A stretch of DNA of 64,000 nt, from the NCBI GenBank assembly GCA_951804985.1, contig OX638130.1:39136751-39200750 (forward strand). Direction: 5' to 3'. The position numbers and the translations under genes are program-made. The DNA is from Dryomyza anilis (taxonomy: Eukaryota; Arthropoda; Insecta; Diptera; Dryomyzidae). Shown here piece after piece: positions 11,442 through 23,544 of this stretch. The notes below the pieces were generated by a model. It saw nothing but the letters and a program-made list of their open reading frames with translations, was not told the origin of the DNA and made no database searches. Every line of letters starts with the position of its first letter. Positions within the stretch are counted from its first letter, which is position 1.

Positions 11442-12297
11442 GTTAGATTTTTATTCAAGAATGTAACTAATAAAGTCTACTTTTAGAAAACGTTGTTCAA
11501 TAATAATATAGATGTGTTTAAACTTCATTATTTATGGTTTACTAAAATCTTAAAATATTTTTGACTAAATTTTCACAAAAATTGAATTTTGAATTGTAAT
11601 ATCTATTCTTTAGAAGTTAGAATAATTTTATTCACATTATTCTATGAAAGGATAACTTAAAGATATAATGCTCATTAAAGGACTAATTGTGAAAAAACAA
11701 TTTATTTATTATCAACCATAGCAAATGATGAACATGAACAAATTATGTAAAACTTTTATAAGTTTTTTTTTTTGTGGAAAAACTTAATAGTTTAAGCAAA
11801 AAAAATTACATTTAACTTATTATTAAAAAAAAAATCAAAAAACGCCAAAAAATGATTAAACCGTGATATTTAATAAAATGTGCCAACAACTTTTTATTTA
11901 TTTTGATTTTAAATTCTCGGGAGGAATATCCGAAACATGTTCTTGAATACTTTGGGGTATGCATCAACTTTTGGGTTGAGAGTGTAGAGGTGCAGGAGTG
12001 TAGAATTATACTACGTACTAATAAAAGGGTATTTAAAAATATAAATGTGACATATCATTTGAAAGATAATAGTATGTGCAATAGTACAAAAATGTTATCC
12101 CAAACTTGTTAGAATAAAATTAGAAAAATTTCGACCGTTAAAATTACTAAAGTAAAAAAAACTCCATTTTACGTGTTTGGCAAGCCAAGAAACTGTAACG
12201 GTTAACTAAAAATTTATAATATAAAAAAACCATAATTTCAGTAAGAAAAGTTCTAAAATGTCATTTAAGCTCTTCGCGCAACATCACAAGATATTTT
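11442..12297. other. AT-rich spacer
   Basis: No recognisable gene or repeat. The short ORF at 11903-12112 has no family signature and lies in AT-rich DNA; I do not call it. Confidence 0.4.
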
Positions 12298-12490
12298 TTT
12301 TGGGTTTTAAAAGCTTCTTCTCAGTTTTAGAAGTCCTATTTTCAGAAAGTCGACGCGAAGCGAAGAAAAAGTAGTTATAGATTTTTTCATACAAATTTGA
12401 ATCTGTCTAATGTATATCTTGGTTGTAAAACTAAAAGTCCATATACAATTTTTTTAAACAAAAGTATATGACTGAAAATGCAATAAAATC

Positions 12491-14705
12491 CCCAGATAGC
12501 AAAATGCTCGCATTGTACCCGCACTGTGAGCGCACGCCTGATAAAAAAAAGTAGCACGCGTGTACGCACAGAGTAGCAATCGTGTGTCCGCAATTGAGAC
12601 TCAATACGCTCGCACTAGTGCGAGGCATTTGATCATCAATATAGTCGCATGAGTGCGTACAACATTTTAAAAATCAGTAGCATGAGATGCATATGCGCCT
12701 CTATATAGTCGCATGAGTGCGAGCAAAATGTATGAGGCGCATATGAGCCTCATAAAGCTCGCACGAGTGCTGAAAAAAATAGTGTGCGTCGCATTTCAGA
12801 CTCAATATAGTTGCACGAGTGCGATAAAATTTGTGCGAGGCGCATATGAGACTCATTAGCCCACACGCATGCTGAAAAAATAGTATGCCGTATTTGTGGC
12901 ACAATAAAATGAGACTCGCAATAGTCTCATATAGCTCACACGAGTGCGGCTGAAAGAGAATGACAAAAAGAAGAAAATACAAATTTTTTTGACATTATTT
13001 TTAAAAAAAAATTATTGTTAATATATTTCAATGACTTTAATATCTTAACAAGATTTATTTACGGTTTACCTCTAATTACACTATTCGACACGAATTTTCT
13101 TATGGACACCCCTTCATTGCTACATACATAATTCGTGGGTGTTGATTTTTAATGCATACTCAGTTTTTTTTTATTATGTCTCTAATATAACTGTGTTTGA
13201 AATTTTATGCCCTTTTCTGCCAATATTGGATACTTTAGACTTTTTTCTTGTTTTAAAGATTTTTTATAAAAAGGATATTAGTTCATAATTATCTATAATA
13301 AAGTACACATTCACATTGAAAAGTACAACATTATAGTATCTTTTTCTAATTTACTAGTTCAGATAAGTTACTGACGATGGTATATTTATCTCAAAAAGGT
13401 TACGTTATAAGAAATAACTTCAAGAAACGCATATTTAAAAAGTAGAACGGGTAGAAATTTTAGTTATTTCAGTAGTTAATTTGTACTATGTTTTATATAA
13501 TCATAAGTAACTTTTAAAACTGAGTATGCAGTAAAAATAAGTATGATTTAAGAACCATTGAAACATTTTTCTCGTTTTGTGGAGTAGTGTAATTATTTTA
13601 TGATGATTACCAACATATATCTCTACCGTTTATCGACATACTATTTTAAAATATATTTATTTCAAATATCATTGTTCTAAGAATATGCAAATTTAATGCA
13701 GAGCACAAATTTCATTTTTTAAGCCCAAAGTTGCAATGTATTTATGAAAATATTTTCAACAAGGCAATTTTTAACGATATTTCAAACGACCTAGTATGTT
13801 GGGAATTACCATTAAATAAACCAAGAAGGTTTTTAAGAGTTCACCGCATTTTTTTTTTTGTTTTGTAACGAGATCTAATATACATACATAATAAATTGCA
13901 GTTGGCGATGCAGGTGCTGCACGAGTGTTTGGATTTGCCAGATATTGTATGAGCTGATGCTGTCTTCAAAATGGTATCAGTTGTAGCGTGAGACCGTGGT
14001 ACATAGGAACCACATTGTGATATAAACAGAACGATTATAAAATGAATTTCCTCTCTTATAAACCATTGTACACAGGTCCTGAAAAGTTGGCATTATAAAC
14101 TAATCAACTAAAATAATTATTTATAAATAATGCCACCACTTATACAAAATTTATTTGACCGATAAAGTCTTACAAAAAAATGGGTAATCTGTTTAATCTG
14201 GTTAATGTAAATAAATAGGCACAACGAACAATATGAAATTATATTTATTATTATTAAATATTTTTTTTTGTTTGAAAAATCAAGGAAATTTTGACAAATC
14301 TACGTTTTTAATTTGTGATATAGTAGCCGCACGAATGCGAGTTTTGTGATTTTTGTGTGCTCGCGCTATGCGCGCACTACACACTCATGTCGTGCGCCTG
14401 ATTTTATATAAAATAGTTTTATTTTTGAGTGCTCGCACTATGATCTTACTACGCAATCACGTTGTGCGTCTGCACGAATGCGAGTTTTGTGATTTGTATG
14501 TGTTCGCACACTGCTCTCATATTGCACTCATGTCGTGAGCCCGCACTAATGCGGCTTTTGTGATATTTTTGTGCTCGCACACAGCTCTCACAATGCACTC
14601 ATGTCATGCGACCGCACGTTGTGTGTTCATTTTGTTCGCATATACCACGCACGATGTGAGCCCGCACGACGTGATTTTTTGTGCGACGCACGTTTGCTAT
14701 CTGGG
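12491..14705. mobile_element. TIR element with CCCAGATAGCAAA ends and subterminal arrays
   Basis: Perfect 13-bp terminal inverted repeats CCCAGATAGCAAA (12491-12503) and TTTGCTATCTGGG (14693-14705). Just inside each end lies an array of degenerate GCACGAGTGCG-type units: 12505-12960 has about seven units 65-75 bp apart with GAGGCGCATATGAGNCTCA, and 14325-14690 has units with CACTCATGTCGTGCG in the opposite sense. The core 12962-14320 is AT-rich with no transposase frame. It is a non-autonomous DNA transposon of unassigned superfamily; the target duplication is unclear. Confidence 0.75.
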
Positions 14706-15010
14706 TCGATTTTAAAACAAAATTTATTTGTTGAATAAAAAATCTGTATTTAATTAATTTAATAATGGGTTAAGTAACTATTACCTTTTACTTATTGAAT
14801 AAACGGTACAAAAAAAATTGGTGAAACGTCAAACTAAAAAAAAATCAAATAAAAATATTTTTAATTTATGGTTTCCGAAATATGCTGACTTGAAAAGTGA
14901 AAATACATTGTGTATATTTGATATAGTTTACAAATGAGATGTCGGTATTGATCACCCTTAATATAATACACAAATTGATTTTTGTTTCCAAAGGATACTG
15001 AGATATGTAT

Positions 15011-16210
15011 GGGCCATTCCACACCAAATCGACAAAAAAAAGTCAAATTTGAGATTTTACCTTTTCGATTTCAATAAAATTTAGGCAATTGATAAATGAT
15101 ACCCAGATATGTACTGACCATTTTTTTTTCGTAAACTACTTCCAGAGATACAGTGGCTCAAAGTTACAAAAAAAAGGGCAAAAAATCACTTTTGTATGGT
15201 GGTTCATATTTCAATATTTATTTAACTATAAATGCTAGAAACTCCTCTGATGGCTCGTTTTAAAGCTAATAGAACGATTTTAGAAAAAATAAGTTGTAAC
15301 TTCTACACGTAAACATTTGGCCCATGGTCATTATCATTGCACTTCAAAATAGATGTCCTTAAAAAGGACCCTTTTTAAAATTCTGAAAAAAATCGTGTAA
15401 TTTGGTTGATTTAATACAAAGGCTCATGCCAAATTTCAAGATGGCATCATATTTTAAAAAATAATTTTCTAAATTTTTATTTATTTTTTGTATTGAAAAA
15501 AACATTTTTTTTTCGACAGTAAAAGTTGCAATAATTCTTGAATCTATTTCTAACTCTGATTTCTAAAATGGAGTCAGTTTTATCATATTGACCCTAATTT
15601 TTGAGATATTGATTTTGGGATATAGTTTTTACGATTTTCGAAAAGTGTTATATATCTTAAAAACTAGAGACAATTTGGTGATACTGACGCTATTTTCGAA
15701 TTCAGAGTTACAAATACATTAAAAAATTATTGCAAATTTTACTTATGAAAAAAAATTTTTTTTTTTTCAATACAAAAAATATGTTAAAATTTAGAAAATT
15801 ATTTTTGAAAATACGATGCGATCAAAATACCATCTGTAAATTTGGCATGCACATTTACATTAATACAAGCAAAATATATGATTTTTTTCAGAATTTTGAA
15901 AAGGGTCCTTTTTAAGAACATCAATTTTGAAGTGCAAGGATAATTACCACGGTCCACATGTTCAAGTTTAGAAGTTCCAACTTAGTTGGTATAAAAGCTT
16001 GTTCTTTAAGCTTTAAAACGAGCCATCAACGGAATTTCTATCATTTCTACTTTAAGAGATATTGAAATATGAACAACCAAAGAAAAGTGATTTCTTTCCC
16101 ATTTTTTGCAAGTTTGAACCACTGTATCTCTGAAATAAGTGGGCGTAAAATTTTATTGAAATCGAAGAAGGTGAGTTCCAACCGTTGGTCGATTTGGTGT
16201 GGAATGGCCC
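15011..16210. mobile_element. Fold-back DNA element, arms about 590 bp (IR2)
   Basis: The ends are perfect inverted repeats, GGGCCATTCCACACCAAATC at 15011 and its complement ending at 16210. Homology of the arms continues to the centre near 15610 (aaaaaggacccttttt at 15366 mirrors aaaagggtccttttta at 15899; tggctcgttttaaagct at 15251 mirrors agctttaaaacgagcca). The ORF at 15730-15915 has no family signature. It is a non-autonomous long-TIR element inserted in repeat R. Confidence 0.85.
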
Positions 16211-16542
16211 GAATACCTTCTTAAAATCAGAGACCAAAAACAATTATTATTATCAAATTTATATATAAGAAGTCAATGTAAGATATGATGACACTATAAA
16301 ACAAAGGGTACCATTTGATAACATTCGATGAACATTTTTAATTATGGTTTTATAGTACTATAGACTGTTAAATGTTATAATAGTTTTTTTATAACTATAT
16401 TTTAGAAATATAAATAAATGTTTGATTAATGTTTATCAAAGTAAAAAATAATTATTTTTGATAAATATTTTCAAAAGTCAATTATAATTTTTATTTTAGA
16501 CAAATATTTATTTAAAATCAAAATTAATTATTATTTGAAAAT

Positions 16543-16922
16543 GCGAAAACTTAAGCTTGTCGGAAGTAAATCATCGTTGATGCTTTTTGAAAAAGGAATC
16601 GTCTTGGAATATTTCCTTATGTTAAGAAAATTATCGTTATAATAGGAGAACCAGGAAATGTGAAGAAATAGAATATTTTCGGAATTCAAATTCTTATGTG
16701 TTATTTAGGAATTCGGAGAAACAAACCTTATGCATTCAATGCTAACAGCGGATAGGAAGATTTTTGTTCTTACGGAAACTAAGTTAGAAAATTCATTATA
16801 GATAAAAATTAAGATATATTCAAAGTGCCGGTAGGTGGCGTTTTATGTTTAGCTTATTGTAGTAGATTTAGTATAATTCATCGTAAATTAATGTGTATCG
16901 GGATTCTTCACGTATACATCGC
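16543..16922. repeat. Arm fragment of the large inverted-repeat family (IR3), third copy
   Basis: It matches 61155-61515 in the same orientation and 56870-57215 in reverse: AACTTAAGCTTGTC, TTATAATAGGAGAACCAGGA, CCTTATGCATTCAATGCTAAC, TCATCGTAAATTAATGTGTA. It ends where the arm reaches CACGTAT. This shows the arm sequence is a dispersed family, not unique to 53.7-61.6 kb. Confidence 0.85.
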
Positions 16923-17059
16923 CTACCGCCTTAATTAATTATTAAATATATAAAAAATAATAACGATATGTTATTATACTAATTTAAAAAATATTGATTT
17001 GAAATATATGTAAGCAATTACTGCGTATCATGTATAATAGTATATTATACTATAATAGA

Positions 17060-17905
17060 ATATACTATAATAGTTCTATTCAAACAAACATTAAAAAAAT
17101 TAAATAAAATATGAAAAAAGTACTGTTTAAAAAATATTAATTTAAAAAAAATTACATGACATTGGTCCCAGCCAAAGTCCATCCAAAAACGGTGCTTTGG
17201 GTAAATTAATGATTCTTGGATAAATATCTGCACCGAGAATTATGGAAATAGGAGCAGACTACTGTCTTCTACCTTCAGAAAATCTTCGTTTAAAAGATGT
17301 TCACGAGAAATTCCATTTAAAAGACCAGGTGAATTTGATATCCATTTTCTTAATGAAAATCCAGCTGAGTTAAGTGCAGCAATAAACTGATTGCGTGCTC
17401 GCAGCGCAGTATCAACATCGTAAGCTCCAGCAAGAGCATCATCGACATATATTTCGTTAAGGAGAATGTTACTAGCAAGAGGATAAGTTTTATTGACATC
17501 ATGAGCTTGTTGATGTAAAGGGCGGATTACCAAATAAGGAGTGCAGTTGACGCCAAAAGTGACTTTTTAATTCAAAAATTTGAATATCCTTCTGAAACTC
17601 ATCACGAAAAAAAATTCTTTGAAAAGAAGTATGCATTGGGTTCACCAAAATCTGTCTATAAATCTTCTGTATGCCCGCGTTAAAAACATATTGATAAAAT
17701 CGCCACATAAGGACCAAAGCCATTAAGTCGGATTGTAAAATTGGACCGGCATGTAAGATATCATTAAGGCTTGATCCATTCGATTATGGACTGGACGCAT
17801 TAAATACTACTCGTAGTTTGATAGTAGTACTTTCAGCCATGATAGCGTGGTGAGCCATGTAATAATGCGTTGGAAAACCAGAAAATATTGGAATAGGAAC
17901 TACGT
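17060..17905 (-). pseudogene. Bel/Pao pol fragment (RT), rearranged
   Basis: Reading leftward from 17905: THYYMAHHAIM, LRVVFNAS, LNDIL, HAGPILQSDL, then after frame changes VIRPLHQQAHDVNKTYP, the catalytic EIYVDDALAGAYD (about 17460) and SAGFSLRKWISNSPG. These are Bel/Pao RT blocks. At about 17240 the frame joins ILGADIYPRIINLP, a protease/DUF1758-type block that belongs upstream of RT, so the order is scrambled by rearrangement. The RT part matches 7084-7823 almost word for word. Confidence 0.8.
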
Positions 17906-17911
17906 TCCTTT

Positions 17912-18220
17912 TATACTTACCCATGATGTCCTAAGCAAATGTTCAACGTTGAAGTTCCACTTTTACTATCATGAAATAATTAATACAAGTCTTTTCTTCT
18001 AAGACATACTTTTATTTAATCTAAAGTTCTATTTTAGTATTATTATATTATTATGTAACACGTCGTCCAACTTGAGGTATGTTTCAAATCTAACATGTTC
18101 CGGGAGAGTGCCGTGCACTAATTCCACTCTTGCCAATCACGCCACTGCTGGTTTGACTCAGCTTCGCCAATACTGTTGCCAGTATATTTGTTTGCTGAAC
18201 TCCGATACGTATGCCCTACA
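17912..18220 (-). repeat. Bel/Pao LTR, copy 1
   Basis: On the minus strand it begins TGTAGGGCATACG (18220) and runs to about 17912 (AAAAGGAACGT). It matches 47427-47796 with few changes (tccgggagagtgccgtgc; cgccaatactgttgccag). The last bases, TGCGACA in the other copy, are missing here. Lying 5' of the RT fragment on the minus strand, it could be that element's 5' LTR with gag deleted between. Confidence 0.7.
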
Positions 18221-18355
18221 TTGCACCTTACACCAACATCACGATAACTGCATGAGGTAGTCATCGCTGTAGTAGGTCACGATACGTTTATAATATCAAC
18301 GTATAGTGACTTACCAAAACACACTATGTTGACTTACAACATACCTCCACCCTTA
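18221..18355 (-). repeat. PPT and 5' part of a family-B-like 3' LTR
   Basis: The minus strand reads TAAGGGTGGAGGTA (18355-18342), a polypurine tract, then TGTTGTAAGTCAACATAG from 18341. The arrangement copies family B, whose tract ends GGAGAGGTA followed by TGTTGT, but the LTR body differs. It is cut at 18220 by the Bel/Pao LTR. It should be the 3' end of the minus-strand gypsy element that flanks element A. Confidence 0.6.
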
Positions 18356-18359
18356 TTTT

Positions 18360-20212
18360 AAGAAAAAAAATATTATTAAAATGAAAAATAGCATTACTAC
18401 TATAAAAAATATATATAAATAAACTTAATAATAGTTTTTACATGTTCATCAATACTATTTAAATGGGCATCGACATACTAAATTATTTGATAGTGAAGGT
18501 TAATAACCTAATTACTAAACAACAGTTACAATGCACAGAACGTTGCAGTTGACAAAACAGTAGTTGATCACGTTACCGCTTAGCACTTGCTGCGTTTTGT
18601 GTTGTTATGTTGTTATTTTTAATTATACAATCAGACATTATGCTTAATTTTCTGCAACGATTTGTTTACTTTAACTTGGAAATATTTTGCGATATTTTAA
18701 TTTAAATATTTAAATTTATTTTTGTTGAATATTCTTTTGCTTAGTAATTTACTATTTTACTTTACTTTAAATAATATATCTCTGACTTTTCTTTCTTTTT
18801 TTATTCTTATTTATATTGTTGAAAATTTGTAATGTTTGTTAAAATTTTTTACTTTTACTATATTCTACTTTATTGTTTTCGTCCAGTTTACTTTAACTTA
18901 CATTTTCTTTTAATTTTCGTCTAGTTTATTTTATTAACTTTAATTTATCGTTACTTTATTATAACTTTAATTTTTCTTCGTTTTACAATAATTTTACTAT
19001 ATTTCAACTTCAATCTACATTAACTTTAATTTTACATAGTTATAATATTTTAATAACATTAAGATGACATACTCTTCTGCGATCGCTGGTTCTGTTACAT
19101 ACACGAGTATGTTGGCTGCATTTCAACTCTCGATTTCTTCTCCCTTTTGCTGAATAGAATGGACAATAGCAGAGGTCCTTCATCTTGATGTTAACTGCTT
19201 GAAAAATTTTCGTCGTCGATGTTAATTAATTTCGTTTTTTTTTCGTCTTCAATGTTGCTTAGTATTTCTGCCAAGTAAAACGTAATTTGTTGAGAGCGGA
19301 TACTAAAATGGATAATTTTGTAATCGTATATTTCTGGATCTTATTATAACTTGTCTTCCTCTAGCGAGTTCTTCTGTCGATCAGGAATTACCATCTTTTA
19401 ATTATACATTGAGGTTGTCGTTTTCATTTAATCTTGTTGTTTTCGTCCAGGTTCGCATTCACAGCTAATTAAGTGTATATGGAATAGCTCTCTCAACTCA
19501 ATATTAGCGTGTTAATTGATCGTGTATATTGACATTTTTTAATTATATGTATGTAAGGATTTAAACTGTTGTTGTCTTATTATGGTACAATAGTCGCAAC
19601 CTTGCATATATGTCAAATTTCTACATCCATATTTATAGTGTAGCTCCTTCTTTTTCATATTGAATCATCTGATTGACGTCCAATTGTTGTCGTCCGCGGC
19701 ATAACTCTCACATGTTGTTTCGTACGTCATTACATAACTTTACCATTTCAGACCTTTTCCCAACAAACGATCTTATTTGACGTGCTACTTCTTTACTTTG
19801 TTATTCTTCATTAAACTGTGTCCCTTTGTCTATTTATTACTTCTCCGTCTATTCGTGTACATCTTATCCATTGCCAGAACCAGGATCATTAATTAAATAC
19901 TCTTATTACTTAACATTATAAAATCTTTAAATTGTATATATAATTTATTTTTAACATCCTCTTTAACTTATTTCTATTTACGTTATCTTATATCAGAATA
20001 TTGTATTACGAGTATATTTTAAATATGTGTGTGTATTACTATTTTACCACATGTTTTATTGTACTTCTAAAATCTTTATTATTATAAACTAATTATTCCA
20101 TAAATACAAATATATATACAAATTCATTAGCACACTAATCAATGCTAGTCATTTTCAATAAGTAATACTTAGCTATTTATGCGTGCACTAATTTCCGAAT
20201 TTAATTATATTC
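18360..20212 (-). other. Non-coding 3' region of a minus-strand gypsy element
   Basis: No ORF of note in 1.85 kb. On the minus strand the stretch near 20210-20100 (tagtgcacgcataaatagct, actagcatt) resembles the post-integrase sequence at 32.2-32.1 kb and 27.57-27.62 kb, so it is probably the decayed env/spacer zone between integrase and the LTR at 18341. Assignment is by weak similarity and position. Confidence 0.4.
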
Positions 20213-20216
20213 ATAT

Positions 20217-20590
20217 TGAAACAAGATGTATTCCGTCAATTTGTTAATTTTACACTTTATGCTCATATACTTAATTATTTTGTTCAAATTATAATTCAAG
20301 TAGGTTTTTATTTAACAATCTTTTAAAAATTGTATAAAAAGCCTTAATATTTTTCAAGGCTTTTCTGAACATTTTTTGTGTTCAGTTTTAAAATAACTTT
20401 ATCTTTCTTACAATATTCCAGTCCGATATTATTTCGGACGGAAATTGTTTCAGTTATCAACATATTTAATTTTCAATTGTCAATAATTTTTTTTCAACAA
20501 TTCTTAAAAAGAACTACAATCGTTTTGTTATCATAAATGCTGCTAAGAAGCCCAGTCAACCTACGCAGCAGAAACCCCAGACCTGCTTTA
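20217..20590 (+). repeat. Family A 5' LTR
   Basis: 374 bp, TGAAACAAGATG...CTGCTTTA. Three more copies are in the window: 31412-31767, 36729-37080 (minus) and 39578-39933. It contains the ATG at 20537 that opens a frame running through the primer-binding site. A stem GTCCGATATTATTTCGGAC lies near 20420. Confidence 0.9.
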
Positions 20591-21975
20591 TTGGCGCCCA
20601 ACCTAGAGGCTAGGAATTTTGAAGAAATTACATCTGTGGAACACAATCGCTCTTCGGTGGATTCCTCCTCACTGGAAGAAGAACATTCATTATCAAGTGA
20701 ACACGGACTCAGTGAACACGGACACACGGAATCATGGCAAGTTTTTCGACGGAACAGTTCACACAAATTTTGGAGGCAATTGGCCGAAATAGCGCTAAAT
20801 CAGTTTCGTACACAAGATGCTCGGCGCGGTTTCGGTTTCATAGCTGCGATTTCTGTGTGCAAAGATATAGAACGCATATCTGACGACGATGCGGTGCGTG
20901 GCATGCCTCTGCTTTTAGAAGGCTACGCGGCAAGTTGGTGGATCGGTGTAAAAGAATCGGTGCGTACGTTCGATGGTTCGTATAAGCTGTAAAGCTTATA
21001 CGGACCACCTTTTTGCCACCAAATTCAGACTGGAGAATCTTCAGAAGCATATTCGAGTGTAAGCAGCAGTTTCAAGAGCCAACAGACAGTTTCATATGCA
21101 AGAAACGCGTCCAGTGTGCGCAACTTAAGGAACAAATTAACGAAACAATACAACTCAACATGATATACGGCCTCTTATCAATAAAGATTCGGAAGCGCGT
21201 TAGTCGTGAATCCGTAGAAACGTTCGAACAATTAATATCGTCCTGCAGAGATGCAGAGTTATTTTTCCTTGAATCGAAAGAAGTATCGTCAACCAAATTT
21301 GGTGATAAAAGTGATGGCGATAAAAGCGCAAGGTGCTCCTTTTGTAGACTTCGTGGTCACACTGCTGATGTTTGCTTTAAAAAGAAGAAAGAGCAACAGT
21401 CACAGTCATCTCAAGCGATTCAAAAGATACAACCCAAGCGAGGACCTATATTTTATTGTTACGGTTGCGGTGAGCCAGGTGTATGTCGATCCAACTGTCC
21501 AAAGTGCAGCACACACACTAAAGAAAGTCCTCAGCATTTGGCATTTAACACTGTATCAACAACCATCGTTGGTAGATCGATACCAACAGTCCATAAACGA
21601 TGTTCGGTTTAACGGGTGAAGCGTGTTTTGACGAGCGTTGCTAGTGCGAATTTAAGACGTATTTTGAAAAGCAAGGGCTGCATTTTCCAGGGCGTTAAAG
21701 CAGAAATAACTCTGGCAGATGGTACAACGACGACGCAAATGGTTATGTCAACAATATGCGACGTGACAGTTGGAAATCGAATCAGGAATATCCGATTAAT
21801 ATCTCTTCCAAATCTAACAAAGAATCGCTCTCTCATTGGCAGATTTTATGGAGCACAGTGGCAATGTCGAGCCAAAAAGGAAATTCGAGTTCACCAAGCC
21901 AATCGATATAAATACGTTTGCTATGGACATCGCTGGCGAACACATTGTGTCAACTGCACTGGAGTCACCTACTAA
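20537..21975 (+). pseudogene. Family A gag-protease, frameshifted
   Basis: Broken homologue of the intact A2 frame at 35406-36782. Pieces: 20537-20992 (capsid part AVRGMPLLLEGYAASWWIGV), 21013-21612 (capsid end and two CCHC knuckles, CSFCRLRGHTADVC and CYGCGEPGVCRSNC) and 21616-21975 (protease part with ITLADGTTTTQMVM). The catalytic DSG box of A2 is lost here, replaced by a frameshift near 21610. There are further breaks near 20790 and 20995. Compared with A2 it lacks about 40 bp after the protease. Confidence 0.88.
20592..20602 (+). promoter_or_regulatory. Family A primer-binding site (tRNA-Lys type)
   Basis: TGGCGCCCAAC, one base after the 5' LTR. This is the sequence complementary to the 3' end of tRNA-Lys used by gypsy-type elements to prime minus-strand DNA. 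The minus-strand relative A2 has the same site at 36718-36728. Confidence 0.85.
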
Positions 21976-22144
21976 CAAGAGGTGCAATGAAATGTCGCAT
22001 TTCATAAAATTTATGTAAATAAGGAGGCTCCGGAATCCGTTATCGATTCGTGCGAAGTGTGTCCCGAGGTAAAATACCGCCCAGCTGCCAAATCCCGTAA
22101 AGTAGATTGAGAAAGTAATAAAAAACGCATATTCACCACATTCT

Positions 22145-22379
22145 GTGCAGGCTATTTTTCGTAATACTATACCTGTAGGAACAGAAACGCCAACAAGAAA
22201 TTCAAATCCGGTGAAAAGAAAGAATCGTGACTTGAAGACGCAGCTAGCAATCCTCGTTGGCAACGATCACCAGTCATGGTCAGATAGACTTTCACCTATA
22301 CGTATTGCTATGAACACTGCATATTGTCAAAGTACAGAGCATTCAGCTGCATATCTCACATTTGGGCGAGAACTGCGTA
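22145..22379 (+). pseudogene. Family A post-protease joined to integrase by deletion
   Basis: The frame begins AIFRNTIPVGTETPTRNS, homologous to the region before RT in the A2 chimera (about 35090). Within a few codons it becomes DLKTQLAILVGNDHQSW and SAAYLTFGREL, the end of a gypsy integrase core. RT, RNase H and the rest of integrase are therefore deleted in a single step. Element B interrupts the frame at 22380. Confidence 0.75.
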
Positions 22380-22383
22380 CTGT

Positions 22384-22956
22384 TGTTGTGTATCATAATT
22401 ACAGGTTACATTGTGTATCATAATTGTAGAGCTTACAGCGTACTTATGATCCACAACATAACATAACCAGTATACTTTTCTTAATGGCATATTTTTATGG
22501 TTAAGAATTATGCATGTTAAACACAAACAGCATTTAATTGTCTTGGCGCACACTACTTAACATAGCCAGTATGTACGCCCACACTAAATAGGTCACTCTG
22601 ATCATACAAATAAATGCTGACTTAGTTATTTTATTTTATGAGTCACTTAGTAATGCTGACTAAGTTATTTTAGCATGATGAAAGTACTCAATTTATTGTG
22701 AAATTAAAAGAATACGAGGTGTTATGCAGAAGTTAAGTATAGAATAAAAATCAATTGTTTCCGGTAAGCCGAAGTATCCAGTTCTAAAAACTAGTGATAA
22801 GTATAAGTGTAAAAAACCTTTAAAAACGAAATAAAGTGTCTGAAAGTAAAAAGACTCCGGTTTTATAAAATAATAAACACATAAAAAACAGACTTTGTAA
22901 GTATAAAAAGGATCAGGGAAGTTAAAATCCTAGTAGAAGGACATTAACATACAACA
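22384..22956 (+). repeat. Family B 5' LTR (full length)
   Basis: 573 bp, TGTTGTGTATC...ACATACAACA. Near the start TTGTGTATCATAATT occurs twice. AATAAA-type signals lie at 22610 and 22830. The 3' LTR is only 236 bp because it lacks about 340 bp after ACACAAACAGC. Confidence 0.88.
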
Positions 22957-22959
22957 TTT

Positions 22960-22969
22960 TGGCGCAGCC
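22960..22969 (+). promoter_or_regulatory. Family B primer-binding site
   Basis: TGGCGCAGCC three bases after the LTR. It resembles the TGGCGCAGTCGG site (tRNA-Ser type) of 17.6/297-like fly elements, so the two families in this window use different primer tRNAs. The minus copy B5 has a mutated TTGGGGCAGACTG at about 47375. Confidence 0.7.
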
Positions 22970-23544
22970 AGTTTTCGGACCATACATCAACTCCCAAGGG
23001 ACGAGAAGGACTGGATGGATATTAATATTGGAAGAAATAACTATTTTGGATCATGGAGAATATTTTTTGTATTTTTTAGTAAACTAAATGTTTTATAAAA
23101 TTGATTAATTGATATATTGAAGAACATTTTTAAAGTAATTGTGAAACAATATAAAATAGTTTGAGACATTTAATGATAATGATTAACAAAATTGTAAATT
23201 TAAATAAATTGAATAAAATAAGAATTTTGATACAGCAATGTTTTTATAATGTTTCGAAATTAATTAAAGAACAAAACTGGAAAATTAAAAAAAAAAAAAT
23301 TGAACAAATAAATTAATTTAGGATTCATAAATAATATGTTGACATGATTTTGAAATATGGATTAAAAAGTTTAAATAATGAAACATAAAAATGTGATAAA
23401 TAATGTAGTAAAAAATTTAATAGATAAATTAAATAATGGTTAAAAGTTGATTTAATATGAAACTAGTAAAAAGAAAATAAATAATTTATTTAAGAAAGGT
23501 ATAGTTAATTAGATGATTAAGTAAATGGAAAAATAAGAAACATA
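22970..23544 (+). other. Family B leader
   Basis: Untranslated, A/T-rich leader of about 570 bp between primer site and gag. CCCAAGGGACGAGAAGGACT is shared with the minus copy at about 47335. No ORF. Confidence 0.6.

Larger units (their letters stand above)
12298..16390. repeat. Dispersed repeat R, copy 2, split by two insertions
   Basis: Pieces at 12298-12490, 14706-15010 and 16211-16390 together match copy 1 at 8-9.65 kb. The gaps are filled by a TIR element (12491-14705) and a fold-back element (15011-16210). The continuity of the match across both insertions supports their being later arrivals. Confidence 0.65.

Noticed and set aside
11903..12112. Small ORF (69 codons) in AT-rich DNA
   Set aside because: No similarity to a known family and no supporting context.
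22356..22553. Minus-strand ORF over the B 5' LTR
   Set aside because: LTR sequence; the same frame recurs at 30609-30842 only because the LTR is repeated.
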